Assembly (NCBI GenBank): GCA_017413105.1
Contig: JAFPVA010000075.1
Coordinates: 1 to 41,966, forward strand
From: Butyrivibrio sp.
GTDB lineage: Bacteria > Bacillota > Clostridia > Lachnospirales > Lachnospiraceae
DNA length: 41,966 bases
Direction: 5' to 3'
The notes under the pieces were generated by a model. The model had not been told where the DNA came from and did no database searches. It was given only the letters and a program-made list of their open reading frames with translations. Below, one piece after another: positions 1 to 6,758 of this stretch (position 1 is its first letter; each line of letters starts with the position of its first letter). Both the position numbers and the translations under genes were made by a program.

Positions 1-1
1 A

Positions 2-355
2 ATCGCAGAGGCTGAGGCATATCCGGGACCTTCACTCATCATCGCTTATGCTCCTTGTATCAACCAGGGTCTTAAGGCCGGCATGAACAAGGTTATGGAT
101 GAGGAGAAGAAGGCTGTTGCTACAGGATACTGGGATATGTTCAGATTCAATCCTCAGGCAGAGAACAAGTTCACTCTTGATTCTAAGCCAGCAACAGAAG
201 ACTTCCAGAGCTTCCTTGATGGTGAGGTTAGATACCTTTCACTTAAGCTCAAGAATCCTGAGAGAGCAGCTAAGCTCAATGCAGCTGCTGCAGAGCATGC
301 TAAGGAGCACAGAGCTTACCTTGAGAAACTTGTTTCTCTCTATGGCAAGAACTAA
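2..355 (+). CDS. nifJ: Pyruvate:ferredoxin (flavodoxin) oxidoreductase, C-terminal fragment
   Basis: The 5' end lies outside the window. The visible 117 codons read in frame from base 2 and begin IAEAEAYPGPSLIIAYAPCI, followed by NQGLKAGMNK and a WDMFRFNP segment. This matches the C-terminus of the single-chain pyruvate:ferredoxin oxidoreductase, near the thiamine-diphosphate domain. The enzyme oxidises pyruvate with CoA to acetyl-CoA and CO2 and reduces ferredoxin in the cytoplasm of fermentative anaerobes. The YAPCI cysteine and the NQG motif are family hallmarks. The gene ends at TAA (353-355), 32 bases before a strong terminator, so it closes its transcription unit. The ATG at base 83 is internal and is not the start. 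Confidence 0.88.
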   Translation: MAEAEAYPGPSLIIAYAPCINQGLKAGMNKVMDEEKKAVATGYWDMFRFNPQAENKFTLDSKPATEDFQSFLDGEVRYLSLKLKNPERAAKLNAAAAEHAKEHRAYLEKLVSLYGKN

Positions 356-387
356 TGCTACTTAAAGCATAATATGTAAAGCAATAA

Positions 388-420
388 AGGCGCTGCCCGG
401 TTTCGGGTGGCGCCTCTTTT
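388..420 (+). terminator. Intrinsic terminator of the pyruvate oxidoreductase gene
   Basis: A 12-bp stem (388-399 with 404-415, including two G-U pairs) has a four-base loop and is followed by CTTTT. It lies 32 bases after the stop codon. Confidence 0.85.
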
Positions 421-500
421 ATGTATTAGGAAAATGCGTCCTATTACATAATAACGTTCCTCTATTAGTGCGACTGGTGCGCAGATGTGGATGCAAGCTA

Positions 501-538
501 AAGAAAAAAGCGTAGAAGCTATGAAGCCTCTACGCTTT
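501..538 (-). terminator. Intrinsic terminator of mecA
   Basis: Arms 507-519 and 526-538 pair almost perfectly. On the minus strand the stem is followed by a T-rich run (complement of 501-509). It lies 12 bases beyond the mecA stop. Confidence 0.82.
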
Positions 539-549
539 GATCATGATCA

Positions 550-1347
550 TCATATCTTAGAAAGTGCCTGTACTGCGTTGTCCTTAATTACAATAGTGTA
601 ATGCTCATTGAGATATTGCTCGTCTGCAGTGCTGCCAATTTCTGTCTTGCCATATTCGGTAAGAAGAGAACAGATATTAGCAAACTTGTTATTATCAATA
701 TCACCCTGATGAAGTATAAGGAAGAATTTTCCGTTTACTTCGTTCTTGTACAGGGTATTAAGTCCATTGAATTTCCTGCTTACTGTTGCAGCGAATCTGA
801 TAACCTCATGGATAGAATCAAAGGAAAAAATCCGTGAGCCTCTTCTGACCGGGGAATCCTTTTTCTTAGGATTACCTGTTTTCTCCTTGAGCTTCTTGGA
901 ATCAGATAGAGGAGAGTTCATGGATGAGTTTCCCAAATCCATCATATTGCTGTGCTGGAGACGCTGGAAAAGATTCATTACATCTTCTTCTTCGTCCTCC
1001 TCGTCTTCATAGTCCTCGTCGTAGTAGTCGTATTCCTCGTCCTCATCCTCTTCGTGAACAGATGGGGCAAAGTTGGAAAATCTTGTATCCAGTTCTTCCG
1101 GATCATCTACCTTGGTAATAACAAGAACAATGCACTCTGAGTTTATCGGGATGGCTTCGATCATCAAAGGAGTATCCTCTGCGTCAAAACCATATTGTAA
1201 ATTCGCCTGCTGCATCATGTCCTGAAACAACTCTTTTGCCTTGTCAGTTCCATATGCAAGCTCTGAAATCTTAAGGTCACGCTTCGCAAGGTCATCTTTG
1301 GTAAGTGTGCATCTGATTTGATGATCATTGACTTTTTCAATTTTCAT
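550..1347 (-). CDS. mecA: MecA-family adaptor protein for ClpC
   Basis: This 265-residue protein has the two-domain layout of MecA/YpbH adaptors, which deliver substrates to the ClpC unfoldase for degradation by ClpCP. The N-terminal domain begins MKIEKVNDHQIRCTLTKDDL and runs to about residue 85; this is the substrate-binding part of the family. The C-terminal domain (about 155-265) carries FSFDSIHEVIRFA and YKNEVNGKFFLILH, the ClpC-binding part. Between them, residues 99-122 are 20 acidic residues and 4 tyrosines, longer and more acidic than linkers I know. The start is set by AGGAGG seven bases upstream of ATG. The gene is monocistronic, with its own promoter (1379-1407) and terminator (501-538). 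Confidence 0.88.
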   Translation of the reverse strand: MKIEKVNDHQIRCTLTKDDLAKRDLKISELAYGTDKAKELFQDMMQQANLQYGFDAEDTPLMIEAIPINSECIVLVITKVDDPEELDTRFSNFAPSVHEEDEDEEYDYYDEDYEDEEDEEEDVMNLFQRLQHSNMMDLGNSSMNSPLSDSKKLKEKTGNPKKKDSPVRRGSRIFSFDSIHEVIRFAATVSRKFNGLNTLYKNEVNGKFFLILHQGDIDNNKFANICSLLTEYGKTEIGSTADEQYLNEHYTIVIKDNAVQALSKI

Positions 1348-1378
1348 GATGCTTACCTCCTGACTTTGGAATACATTG

Positions 1379-1407
1379 ATACTAAATAAAAGTAATTATT
1401 ATGTCAA
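1379..1407 (-). promoter_or_regulatory. mecA promoter
   Basis: On the minus strand TTGACA (complement of 1402-1407) is separated by 17 bases from TAGTAT (complement of 1379-1384). The element lies 32-60 bases before the mecA start codon. The -35 is perfect and the -10 matches 4 of 6. Confidence 0.65.
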
Positions 1408-1408
1408 T

Positions 1409-1444
1409 AGATGTATCGACATTTTTGGTGAAAGATGTATCAAC
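1409..1444 (-). promoter_or_regulatory. Two direct repeats abutting the mecA -35 box
   Basis: On the minus strand GTTGATACATCT (1444-1433) and GTCGATACATCT (1420-1409) match at 11 of 12 positions. They are 24 bp apart centre to centre and end one base before the mecA -35 hexamer. That placement is typical of a tandem activator site; the regulator is unknown. Confidence 0.45.
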
Positions 1445-1482
1445 TTTCTCTTGATAAAATGTGAATTTTTTGTGTCTACATA

Positions 1483-1519
1483 AAATCTTAAGAAATTTCG
1501 ACTGAATTTCTTAAGATTT
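1483..1519. repeat. Perfect 15-bp inverted repeat
   Basis: Arms 1483-1497 and 1505-1519 are perfectly complementary around a seven-base loop, and each arm contains CTTAAG. No T-run follows directly on either strand, so it is not a clear terminator. It lies between divergent mecA and the GH18 gene and could be an operator or an RNA hairpin. Confidence 0.6.
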
Positions 1520-1520
1520 A

Positions 1521-1813
1521 TGTGCTACCATTGTTTTTGTGAGATGCCTCACCAAGGATATGAATCCGGAAGGGAGGCGATAAAATAACATTAGGGTAGT
1601 TTTTCATTTTTTTCTTTCAATTTTCCCGTCCACACACGGGATGTCTTAGAAAGTTTCGAGTAATGATCCCCTTTAATGAAAAATATAAACAACGTAGCTT
1701 AGACAAATTGTAGTATTGTTTTCAATACTATTATACCATATTTGGCATCACGACAAATGCCAAATAGACAGGATTCTGGCTGGGGCGTCTCAAAAGATAA
1801 TATACGTCAACTG
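1521..1813. other. AT-rich intergenic stretch with two short palindromes
   Basis: I see no convincing gene here. Two palindromes stand out: TAGTATTG/CAATACTA around TTTT (1711-1730) and ATTTGGCAT/ATGCCAAAT (1740-1765). A promoter-like TTGTAG (1708-1713), 17 bases, TTATAC (1731-1736) overlaps the first palindrome, so it may be an operator for a transcript running into 1814-2015. Confidence 0.35.
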
Positions 1814-1884
1814 TATTTTCAGACGAAAAAGGCATGGCAAGGAATATATCACATTTAATGACCTTTTGGTTTCGACTGAAAATA
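1814..1884 (+). promoter_or_regulatory. Potential RNA hairpin upstream of a small ORF
   Basis: Arms 1814-1828 and 1870-1884 pair at 14 of 15 positions (one A-A mismatch) and continue inward with AAGG/CCTT across a bulge. A Shine-Dalgarno-like AAAAGGAG and a small ORF follow immediately. This may be a leader or small RNA. Confidence 0.35.
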
Positions 1885-1898
1885 CTAAAAGGAGAAAT

Positions 1899-2015
1899 AT
1901 GCATAAAATCAATCAATCGCTTAGAATTTATGAGAGAGGACCCCGCCTTGACATACACCAATCTATTGCTTGTAAATGTATATTGACCTGTCTGAGGACT
2001 TTAATAATGACGTAA
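1899..2015 (+). CDS. Possible 38-residue leader-type peptide
   Basis: ATG at 1899 follows AAAAGGAG at good spacing (about six bases) and opens a 38-codon frame beginning MHKINQSLRIYERG and ending at TAA. I recognise no family. It ends 48 bases before the GH18 start and overlaps a promoter-like TTGACA-N17-TGTAAA (1948 onward). The good ribosome binding site is the only positive evidence; it may be a leader peptide or chance. The same frame stays open upstream to 1716 without a better start. Confidence 0.25.
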   Translation: MHKINQSLRIYERGPRLDIHQSIACKCILTCLRTLIMT

Positions 2016-2035
2016 ACAGTTTAGTCTGTTATAAT
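2007..2035 (+). promoter_or_regulatory. Promoter of the GH18 gene and downstream genes
   Basis: ATGACG (2007-2012), a 17-base spacer and a perfect TATAAT (2030-2035) place transcription start near 2042, about 20 bases before the GH18 ATG. AAAGGAG follows at 2050-2056. Confidence 0.6.
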
Positions 2036-2062
2036 ATAGGACGATTGAAAAGGAGCTAGAAC

Positions 2063-3766
2063 ATGAAAAAGAAAGTGTTACCGGCGATTTTTATAATCGT
2101 CCTTATTTTTATTATAGGAGGAATATATGCCGGGCAGATAGCAATGCAGCATTATTCCTATAGTACAGAAAAAGCGGATCTTAACAGCTATTTTAAGATA
2201 TCTGACGAACAGGACACAGCAATTATTCTCGGAAATGAAATGATTTCGGAACGAGCAAAGCTGATTGATGGATATTACTACATGGATTTCTCCACTGTTC
2301 AGAAGCTGTTAAATGACCGCTTTTATTATGGTCAGGCGGACAATACTCTTGTGTATACCACCGCCAGTAAGATAATCACAGCAGAAATTGATGGGAAAAC
2401 CTGGACAGATTCAGACGGAGCATCAGGAACTGAGGACTATATCATTGCAAAGAGTGATGGCGACACAATCCTTCTTGCCCTAGAATATGTAAAGAAGTAT
2501 ACAAATTTCTTTTACGAGGGATTTGGCGAATACAATCATATACAGCTTACTACCAGCTGGGAAGATGAGAATGTAGCTACTATTAATAAGGATACTCAGC
2601 TAAGACTTCGCGGTGGTGTTAAAAGTGAGGTTCTAAGAGAGCTTTCCAAGGATGATACAGTAGTGGTTCTTGAGGAACTTGAGAACTGGAGCAAGGTAAA
2701 GAGCGCAGATTCTTATATCGGTTATGTTGAGAATAAGCGTCTTTCAGATATTACTACCATAAGTCCTATTCCGGTTACAGATTATGTTGAAGAAGAGTAC
2801 ACATCTCTTTTGCGTGACCACAAGATAAATCTTGGATTTCACAGTATAGCTGGAGTGGGTGGCAATGATACTCTGCTTTCAAGCATACAGAATGCAAAGA
2901 GTCTCAATGTCATAGCGCCTACCTGGTACACAATAGCAAGCGAGGATGGTTCTATAAGGAGCTTCGCTTCTGCGTCCTATGTTAAGACTGCCCATGAAAA
3001 GGGACTTGAGGTGTGGGGCGTAGTGGATAACTTCAATGGTGATCTGGATTTCTCCACATCAGAGTTTCTTGCCCATGCGTCAAACAGACAGAATGCGATT
3101 AATGCTCTTGTTGCTGAGGCACTGGAGATTGGACTTGACGGTATCAATATTGACTTCGAGATGATAGCCTCTCAGGATGGACAGGCCTATGTTGAGTTCA
3201 TTAGGGAGTTTTCCATTGCCTGCAGAAAGGCAGGGCTGGTTCTTTCTATAGATAATTATGTTCCCATGAATTTCAATGACTATTATGATCTTGAGGAGCA
3301 GGGAGCAGTTGCGGATTATGTATTGATAATGGGATATGACGAACATTATGCAGGCTCTGCAGAAGCCGGTTCTGTTGCATCCCTGACCTATGTCGAGAAT
3401 GGAATCATCAACACCCTTAAGGAGGTTGATCCTTCAAAGGTTATAAATGCACTTCCTTTCTATACAAGAATATGGCATACCTCGGGAAATTCTCTTTCTA
3501 GTGAAGCTGTTGGTATGCAGACAGCAAAAGAATATGTGGCAAATCATAACATTGAAATGACCTGGGATGCGAATGCAGGACAGAATTACGGGGAATATAC
3601 ATCTTCTGACGGAACCCTTAATCAGATTTGGATGGAGGATGCAGAGTCGATAAAGGCAAAGCTTACAGCCATGAAGTCAAATGGTATCGCAGGTGTAGCA
3701 GCATGGCGTCTTGGTTATGAGACCCCGGATATTTGGGATGTAATTGCAGAGTTTGTGAATAATTAA
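2063..3766 (+). CDS. Membrane-anchored GH18 hydrolase with SH3-like domain (SleL/YaaH-type)
   Basis: This 567-residue protein begins with a short basic stretch and one membrane segment (about 5-24), so it is probably anchored with its bulk outside. A beta-rich region (about 40-170) is followed by an SH3b-like segment (about 180-230: LRLRGGVKSEVLRELSKDD...WSKVK...GYVENKRL). A GH18 barrel follows, with the signature DGINIDFE at 359-366; E366 is the expected catalytic acid. The usual middle Asp is Asn, as in spore-cortex and cell-wall members such as SleL. GH18 enzymes of this branch cut beta-1,4 bonds next to N-acetylglucosamine in peptidoglycan. No LysM repeats are seen, unlike Bacillus SleL. 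AAAGGAG precedes the ATG. The gene ends 19 bases before sua5, suggesting co-transcription. Confidence 0.82.
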   Translation: MKKKVLPAIFIIVLIFIIGGIYAGQIAMQHYSYSTEKADLNSYFKISDEQDTAIILGNEMISERAKLIDGYYYMDFSTVQKLLNDRFYYGQADNTLVYTTASKIITAEIDGKTWTDSDGASGTEDYIIAKSDGDTILLALEYVKKYTNFFYEGFGEYNHIQLTTSWEDENVATINKDTQLRLRGGVKSEVLRELSKDDTVVVLEELENWSKVKSADSYIGYVENKRLSDITTISPIPVTDYVEEEYTSLLRDHKINLGFHSIAGVGGNDTLLSSIQNAKSLNVIAPTWYTIASEDGSIRSFASASYVKTAHEKGLEVWGVVDNFNGDLDFSTSEFLAHASNRQNAINALVAEALEIGLDGINIDFEMIASQDGQAYVEFIREFSIACRKAGLVLSIDNYVPMNFNDYYDLEEQGAVADYVLIMGYDEHYAGSAEAGSVASLTYVENGIINTLKEVDPSKVINALPFYTRIWHTSGNSLSSEAVGMQTAKEYVANHNIEMTWDANAGQNYGEYTSSDGTLNQIWMEDAESIKAKLTAMKSNGIAGVAAWRLGYETPDIWDVIAEFVNN

Positions 3767-3785
3767 GTTATTTTGAGGAAATATC

Positions 3786-4844
3786 GTGTTAACCGAAGTA
3801 GTAGAAATATCAGAAAATGAATTAGATGGCAAGGCCCTTGAAGAGCTTTCAAGAGCCGGAGAGATAATAAGGGCTGGAGGTCTGGTTGCGTTTCCCACAG
3901 AGACAGTCTATGGGCTGGGGGGAGATGCTTTAAATCCCGATTCTTCCAGAAAGATCTATGCGGCAAAGGGCAGACCTTCGGATAATCCTCTTATTGTGCA
4001 TGTGTATAGATTTGAGGATGTTGAAGAAATCGTGTCTGAAGTGCCTGAAACAGCAAGGAAGCTGGCAAAAGCTTTTTGGCCCGGACCTTTGACCATGATA
4101 ATGAACAAAAACCATAAGGTGCCCTATGAGACTACAGGGGGCCTGGATACTGTGGCAATCCGTATGCCAAACAATAAGATTGCTCTTAAACTGATAGAGA
4201 AATCCGGTGGATATATAGCAGCTCCCAGTGCAAACACTTCAGGAAGACCGAGCCCTACTGTGGCAAAGTACTGTGTAGAAGATTTATCCGGCAAGATTGA
4301 GATGATAATTGATGGCGGTCAGGTTGGAATAGGCCTGGAATCAACCATTGTGGATCTTACTTCTGATGTTCCGATGATATTAAGACCTGGGTATATCACG
4401 CTGGATATGCTAAAAGAAGTTCTTGGCGAGGTCACAATTGACAAGACGATAATAGACAGCACATCCACGCAGAAGCCTAAGGCTCCGGGAATGAAATATC
4501 GTCATTATGCGCCTAAGGGTCAGCTTATGATAGTTCAGGGGAAGCAGGAGGATGTTGTTTCCTTTATAAATGAAGAGACAAAAAAAGCTATGCAGGAAGG
4601 CAAAAGAGTTGGAGTAATCGGCACAGATGCCACAAGAAAGCTGTATAATGCTGATGTTGTTAAGAGTGTAGGTGACAGAGCGGATGAGTCTACTGTTGCG
4701 CATGAACTGTTTAAGGTTTTAAGAGAATTCGATGATGAGAATATCGATGTGATGTTCTCGGAGTCTTTTGACGACAGCGGTATAGGTCAGGCCATTATGA
4801 ACAGGCTCTTAAAAGCGGCAGGACATAACGTAAAAGTACTATAA
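3786..4844 (+). CDS. sua5: L-threonylcarbamoyladenylate synthase (Sua5/YwlC)
   Basis: This 352-residue full-length Sua5 makes threonylcarbamoyl-AMP from threonine, bicarbonate and ATP, the first step of t6A37 tRNA modification in the cytoplasm. The YrdC domain (about 15-205) shows FPTETVYGLGGDAL, KGRPSDNPLIVHV, WPGPLT, APSANTSGRPSPT and GLESTIVDL. The inter-domain linker has the conserved PGMKYRHYAP, followed by the C-terminal Sua5 domain (about 240-352), so this is the two-domain type rather than short TsaC. It starts at GTG (3786) preceded by GAGG; no ATG lies near. It is followed at 62 bases by rpiB and then upp, the same relative order as ywlC-rpiB-upp in Bacillus. Confidence 0.93.
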   Translation: MLTEVVEISENELDGKALEELSRAGEIIRAGGLVAFPTETVYGLGGDALNPDSSRKIYAAKGRPSDNPLIVHVYRFEDVEEIVSEVPETARKLAKAFWPGPLTMIMNKNHKVPYETTGGLDTVAIRMPNNKIALKLIEKSGGYIAAPSANTSGRPSPTVAKYCVEDLSGKIEMIIDGGQVGIGLESTIVDLTSDVPMILRPGYITLDMLKEVLGEVTIDKTIIDSTSTQKPKAPGMKYRHYAPKGQLMIVQGKQEDVVSFINEETKKAMQEGKRVGVIGTDATRKLYNADVVKSVGDRADESTVAHELFKVLREFDDENIDVMFSESFDDSGIGQAIMNRLLKAAGHNVKVL

Positions 4845-4906
4845 TGTGATATGATATAGGTGTTGAAAATTTAGGAAAATAGAATATAAAAGGGGAGTCA
4901 GATATT

Positions 4907-5353
4907 ATGATAGCAATAGCAAGTGATCACGGCGGATTAGAGCTTAAGGAATCAGTGAAGAAGCATCTTCAGGAGAGAAATATAGACTGCAAGGATTTTG
5001 GTACCTACTCCATGGATTCCTGTGACTATCCGGATTTTGGTTACGAAGCCGCAAAGGCAGTAGCAGCAGGGGAGTGTGAAAAGGGAATTGTAATCTGTAC
5101 CACCGGAATTGGTATTTCAATAGTAGCCAATAAGGTTAAGGGAATCAGATGCGCGCTGTGCTCAGAAACTACTACAGCAAGACTTACCAGAGAGCACAAT
5201 GATGCCAACGTTCTTGCGATGGGTGGCGGATTTGTCGGACCTCTTTTGGCAAATGAGATAGTTGATGTATTCCTTGATACCGAGTTTTCAGGTCTTGAAA
5301 AGCATAGCCGCAGAATTTCAAAGATTGCTGAGATTGAGAAGAAGGAAAACTAA
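4907..5353 (+). CDS. rpiB: Ribose-5-phosphate isomerase B
   Basis: This 148-residue protein interconverts ribose 5-phosphate and ribulose 5-phosphate in the cytoplasm, feeding PRPP and nucleotide synthesis. It starts MIAIASDHGGLELKE, the RpiB/LacA/LacB phosphate-binding start, and has DYPDFGYEAAKAVA and CTTGIGISIVANK, with C64 in the position of the RpiB catalytic base. REHNDANVLAMGG is the conserved substrate-binding segment. The length is typical. The ribosome binding site AAGGGGAG lies nine bases upstream. It sits between sua5 and upp. A LacA/LacB-type sugar isomerase is the alternative, but the context favours RpiB. Confidence 0.92.
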   Translation: MIAIASDHGGLELKESVKKHLQERNIDCKDFGTYSMDSCDYPDFGYEAAKAVAAGECEKGIVICTTGIGISIVANKVKGIRCALCSETTTARLTREHNDANVLAMGGGFVGPLLANEIVDVFLDTEFSGLEKHSRRISKIAEIEKKEN

Positions 5354-5406
5354 GGCGTAAGTACTTTGCTTAATGCATTTATATAATGAGTTTATAGGAG
5401 GGTAGT

Positions 5407-6036
5407 ATGGGAAAAGTAGTTATAATGGGTCATCCGTTGATCCAGCACAAGATTGGAATGATCAGGAGGACAGATACAGGCACTAAGGATTTCAGACAGA
5501 CTATCAGTGAAATTGCCATGCTTATCTGCTATGAGGCTACAAGAGATCTGCAGCTTAAAGATGTTGAGATAGAGACACCTATCTGCAAGACTACAGTAAA
5601 GCAGCTTAAGGGCAGAAAACTTTGCGTTGTTCCTATTTTAAGAGCGGGCCTTGGAATGGTTGATGGAATGCTGGCACTGATTCCTGCTGCAAAGGTAGGA
5701 CATATCGGTCTTTACAGAGATCCGGAGACTCTTAAGCCAGTAGAGTACTATTGCAAAATGCCTGCTGATGTGGCTGAAAGAGAGATCTTCGTTGTTGATC
5801 CTATGCTGGCTACAGGCGGATCTTCAGTGGCTGCAATCCAGATGCTCAAGGACAGAGGCTGCCAGAAGATTCACTTTATGTGCATAATCGCTGCACCTGA
5901 GGGACTTAAAGCTATGCAGGAAGCACATCCTGATGTTGATATTTACGTTGGCTCTCTCGATGAGAAGCTCAACGAGCACGGCTATATCGTACCTGGACTT
6001 GGAGACGCCGGAGATAGGATCTTCGGAACCAAATAA
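5407..6036 (+). CDS. upp: Uracil phosphoribosyltransferase
   Basis: This 209-residue enzyme makes UMP from uracil and PRPP, the pyrimidine salvage reaction. It starts [20 protein letters not shown], typical of bacterial Upp, with [32 protein letters not shown] and the PRPP-binding loop DPMLATGGS (131-139). [19 protein letters not shown] closes the protein as in the family. AGGAGG sits six bases before the ATG. It lies 53 bases after rpiB and, across a structured 234-base gap, before a dCMP deaminase gene, so the cluster is biased to pyrimidine nucleotide supply. Confidence 0.95.
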   Translation: MGKVVIMGHPLIQHKIGMIRRTDTGTKDFRQTISEIAMLICYEATRDLQLKDVEIETPICKTTVKQLKGRKLCVVPILRAGLGMVDGMLALIPAAKVGHIGLYRDPETLKPVEYYCKMPADVAEREIFVVDPMLATGGSSVAAIQMLKDRGCQKIHFMCIIAAPEGLKAMQEAHPDVDIYVGSLDEKLNEHGYIVPGLGDAGDRIFGTK

Positions 6037-6270
6037 GTGATATAGGGACGAAAAGTTACATTTTTGACTGCTTGCAGGCATAAAAATGTAACCTTGAGGA
6101 CCGAACATACATGAAGAAAGAAGACGTACGAATGCAATGAGTACGTCGATTTCTGAATGTATGCAGGATTGCGAGAGCGAAGCGGAGCAATCCGTATATC
6201 ACGGTCACGGAGCAGCGCGCAGCAAAGACATGCGTATTTGGTTAAGTACCTAGAGCGGAGGACATTTCAC
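6037..6270 (+). repeat. Structured intergenic element between upp and the dCMP deaminase gene
   Basis: Three hairpins occupy this 234-base gap. The first is a perfect 11-bp stem, GTTACATTTTT (6055-6065) with 6082-6092. The second is nested: CATACAT/ATGTATG (6106-6112, 6157-6163) encloses AGAAA/TTTCT and GACGTAC/GTACGTC (6123-6129, 6141-6147). The third is GGATTGC/GCAATCC (6166-6172, 6187-6193). The order resembles the repeat family at 31783 and elsewhere, but the sequence is not clearly the same, so kinship is only a suggestion. A deaminase start inside it is rejected. Confidence 0.5.
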
Positions 6271-6753
6271 ATGAAAAGAGAAGACTACATAAGTTGGGAC
6301 GAGTATTTTATGGGTGTCGCAAAGCTTGCTGCAATGCGTTCCAAGGATCCGAATACTCAGGTTGGAAGCTGCATTGTTAGTGAAGACAATAATATTCTTT
6401 CCATGGGATATAACGGCTTTCCTAAGGGGTGTTCAGATGAGGATTTTCCATGGGAGCGCGATGGAGAGGATGAGCTTTCTACCAAATATCCTTTTGTGAC
6501 TCACAGTGAACTTAATGCAATCCTCAACTACAGAGGCGGAAGTCTTGTTGGAGCCAAAATATATGTTTCTCTTTTTCCATGTAATGAATGTGCCAAGGCT
6601 ATTATACAGGCAGGTATCCGCACGGTTGTCTTTGACAGCGATAAGTATATGAGTTCCGCATCTACCAGGGCAGCAAAGAAGATGTTTGATGCTGCAGGAG
6701 TTAGATATTATCAGTATCAGCCCAGCGGGAGAAATATAAAGATTACTATCTGA
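6271..6753 (+). CDS. comEB: Deoxycytidylate deaminase (ComEB-like)
   Basis: This 160-residue zinc enzyme converts dCMP to dUMP, precursor of dTMP, in the cytoplasm. The metal and catalytic motifs are visible: HSELNAIL (H78 and E80) and PCNECAKAI (C104 and C107). MGYNGFPKGCSD and AAMRSKDPNTQVG are the nucleotide-binding parts of dCMP deaminases and distinguish it from plain cytidine deaminase. The start is ATG 6271, which has GGAGGAC upstream; the open frame extends back to 6157, but that part is repetitive intergenic sequence. It is five bases from the following wall-hydrolase gene, so those two are probably co-transcribed. Confidence 0.92.
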   Translation: MKREDYISWDEYFMGVAKLAAMRSKDPNTQVGSCIVSEDNNILSMGYNGFPKGCSDEDFPWERDGEDELSTKYPFVTHSELNAILNYRGGSLVGAKIYVSLFPCNECAKAIIQAGIRTVVFDSDKYMSSASTRAAKKMFDAAGVRYYQYQPSGRNIKITI

Positions 6754-6758
6754 CGACT

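Noticed and set aside
1483-1519. Intrinsic terminator
   Set aside because: The stem is perfect, but no T-run follows on either strand and no gene ends next to it.
1716-1898. Longer version of the small ORF ending at 2015
   Set aside because: The upstream codons have no ribosome binding site and cross the inverted repeats; only the part from 1899 has a good start signal.
6157-6270. Upstream extension of the dCMP deaminase frame (38 codons)
   Set aside because: The sequence is hairpin-rich intergenic DNA, and ATG 6271 has a good ribosome binding site and begins the conserved domain.
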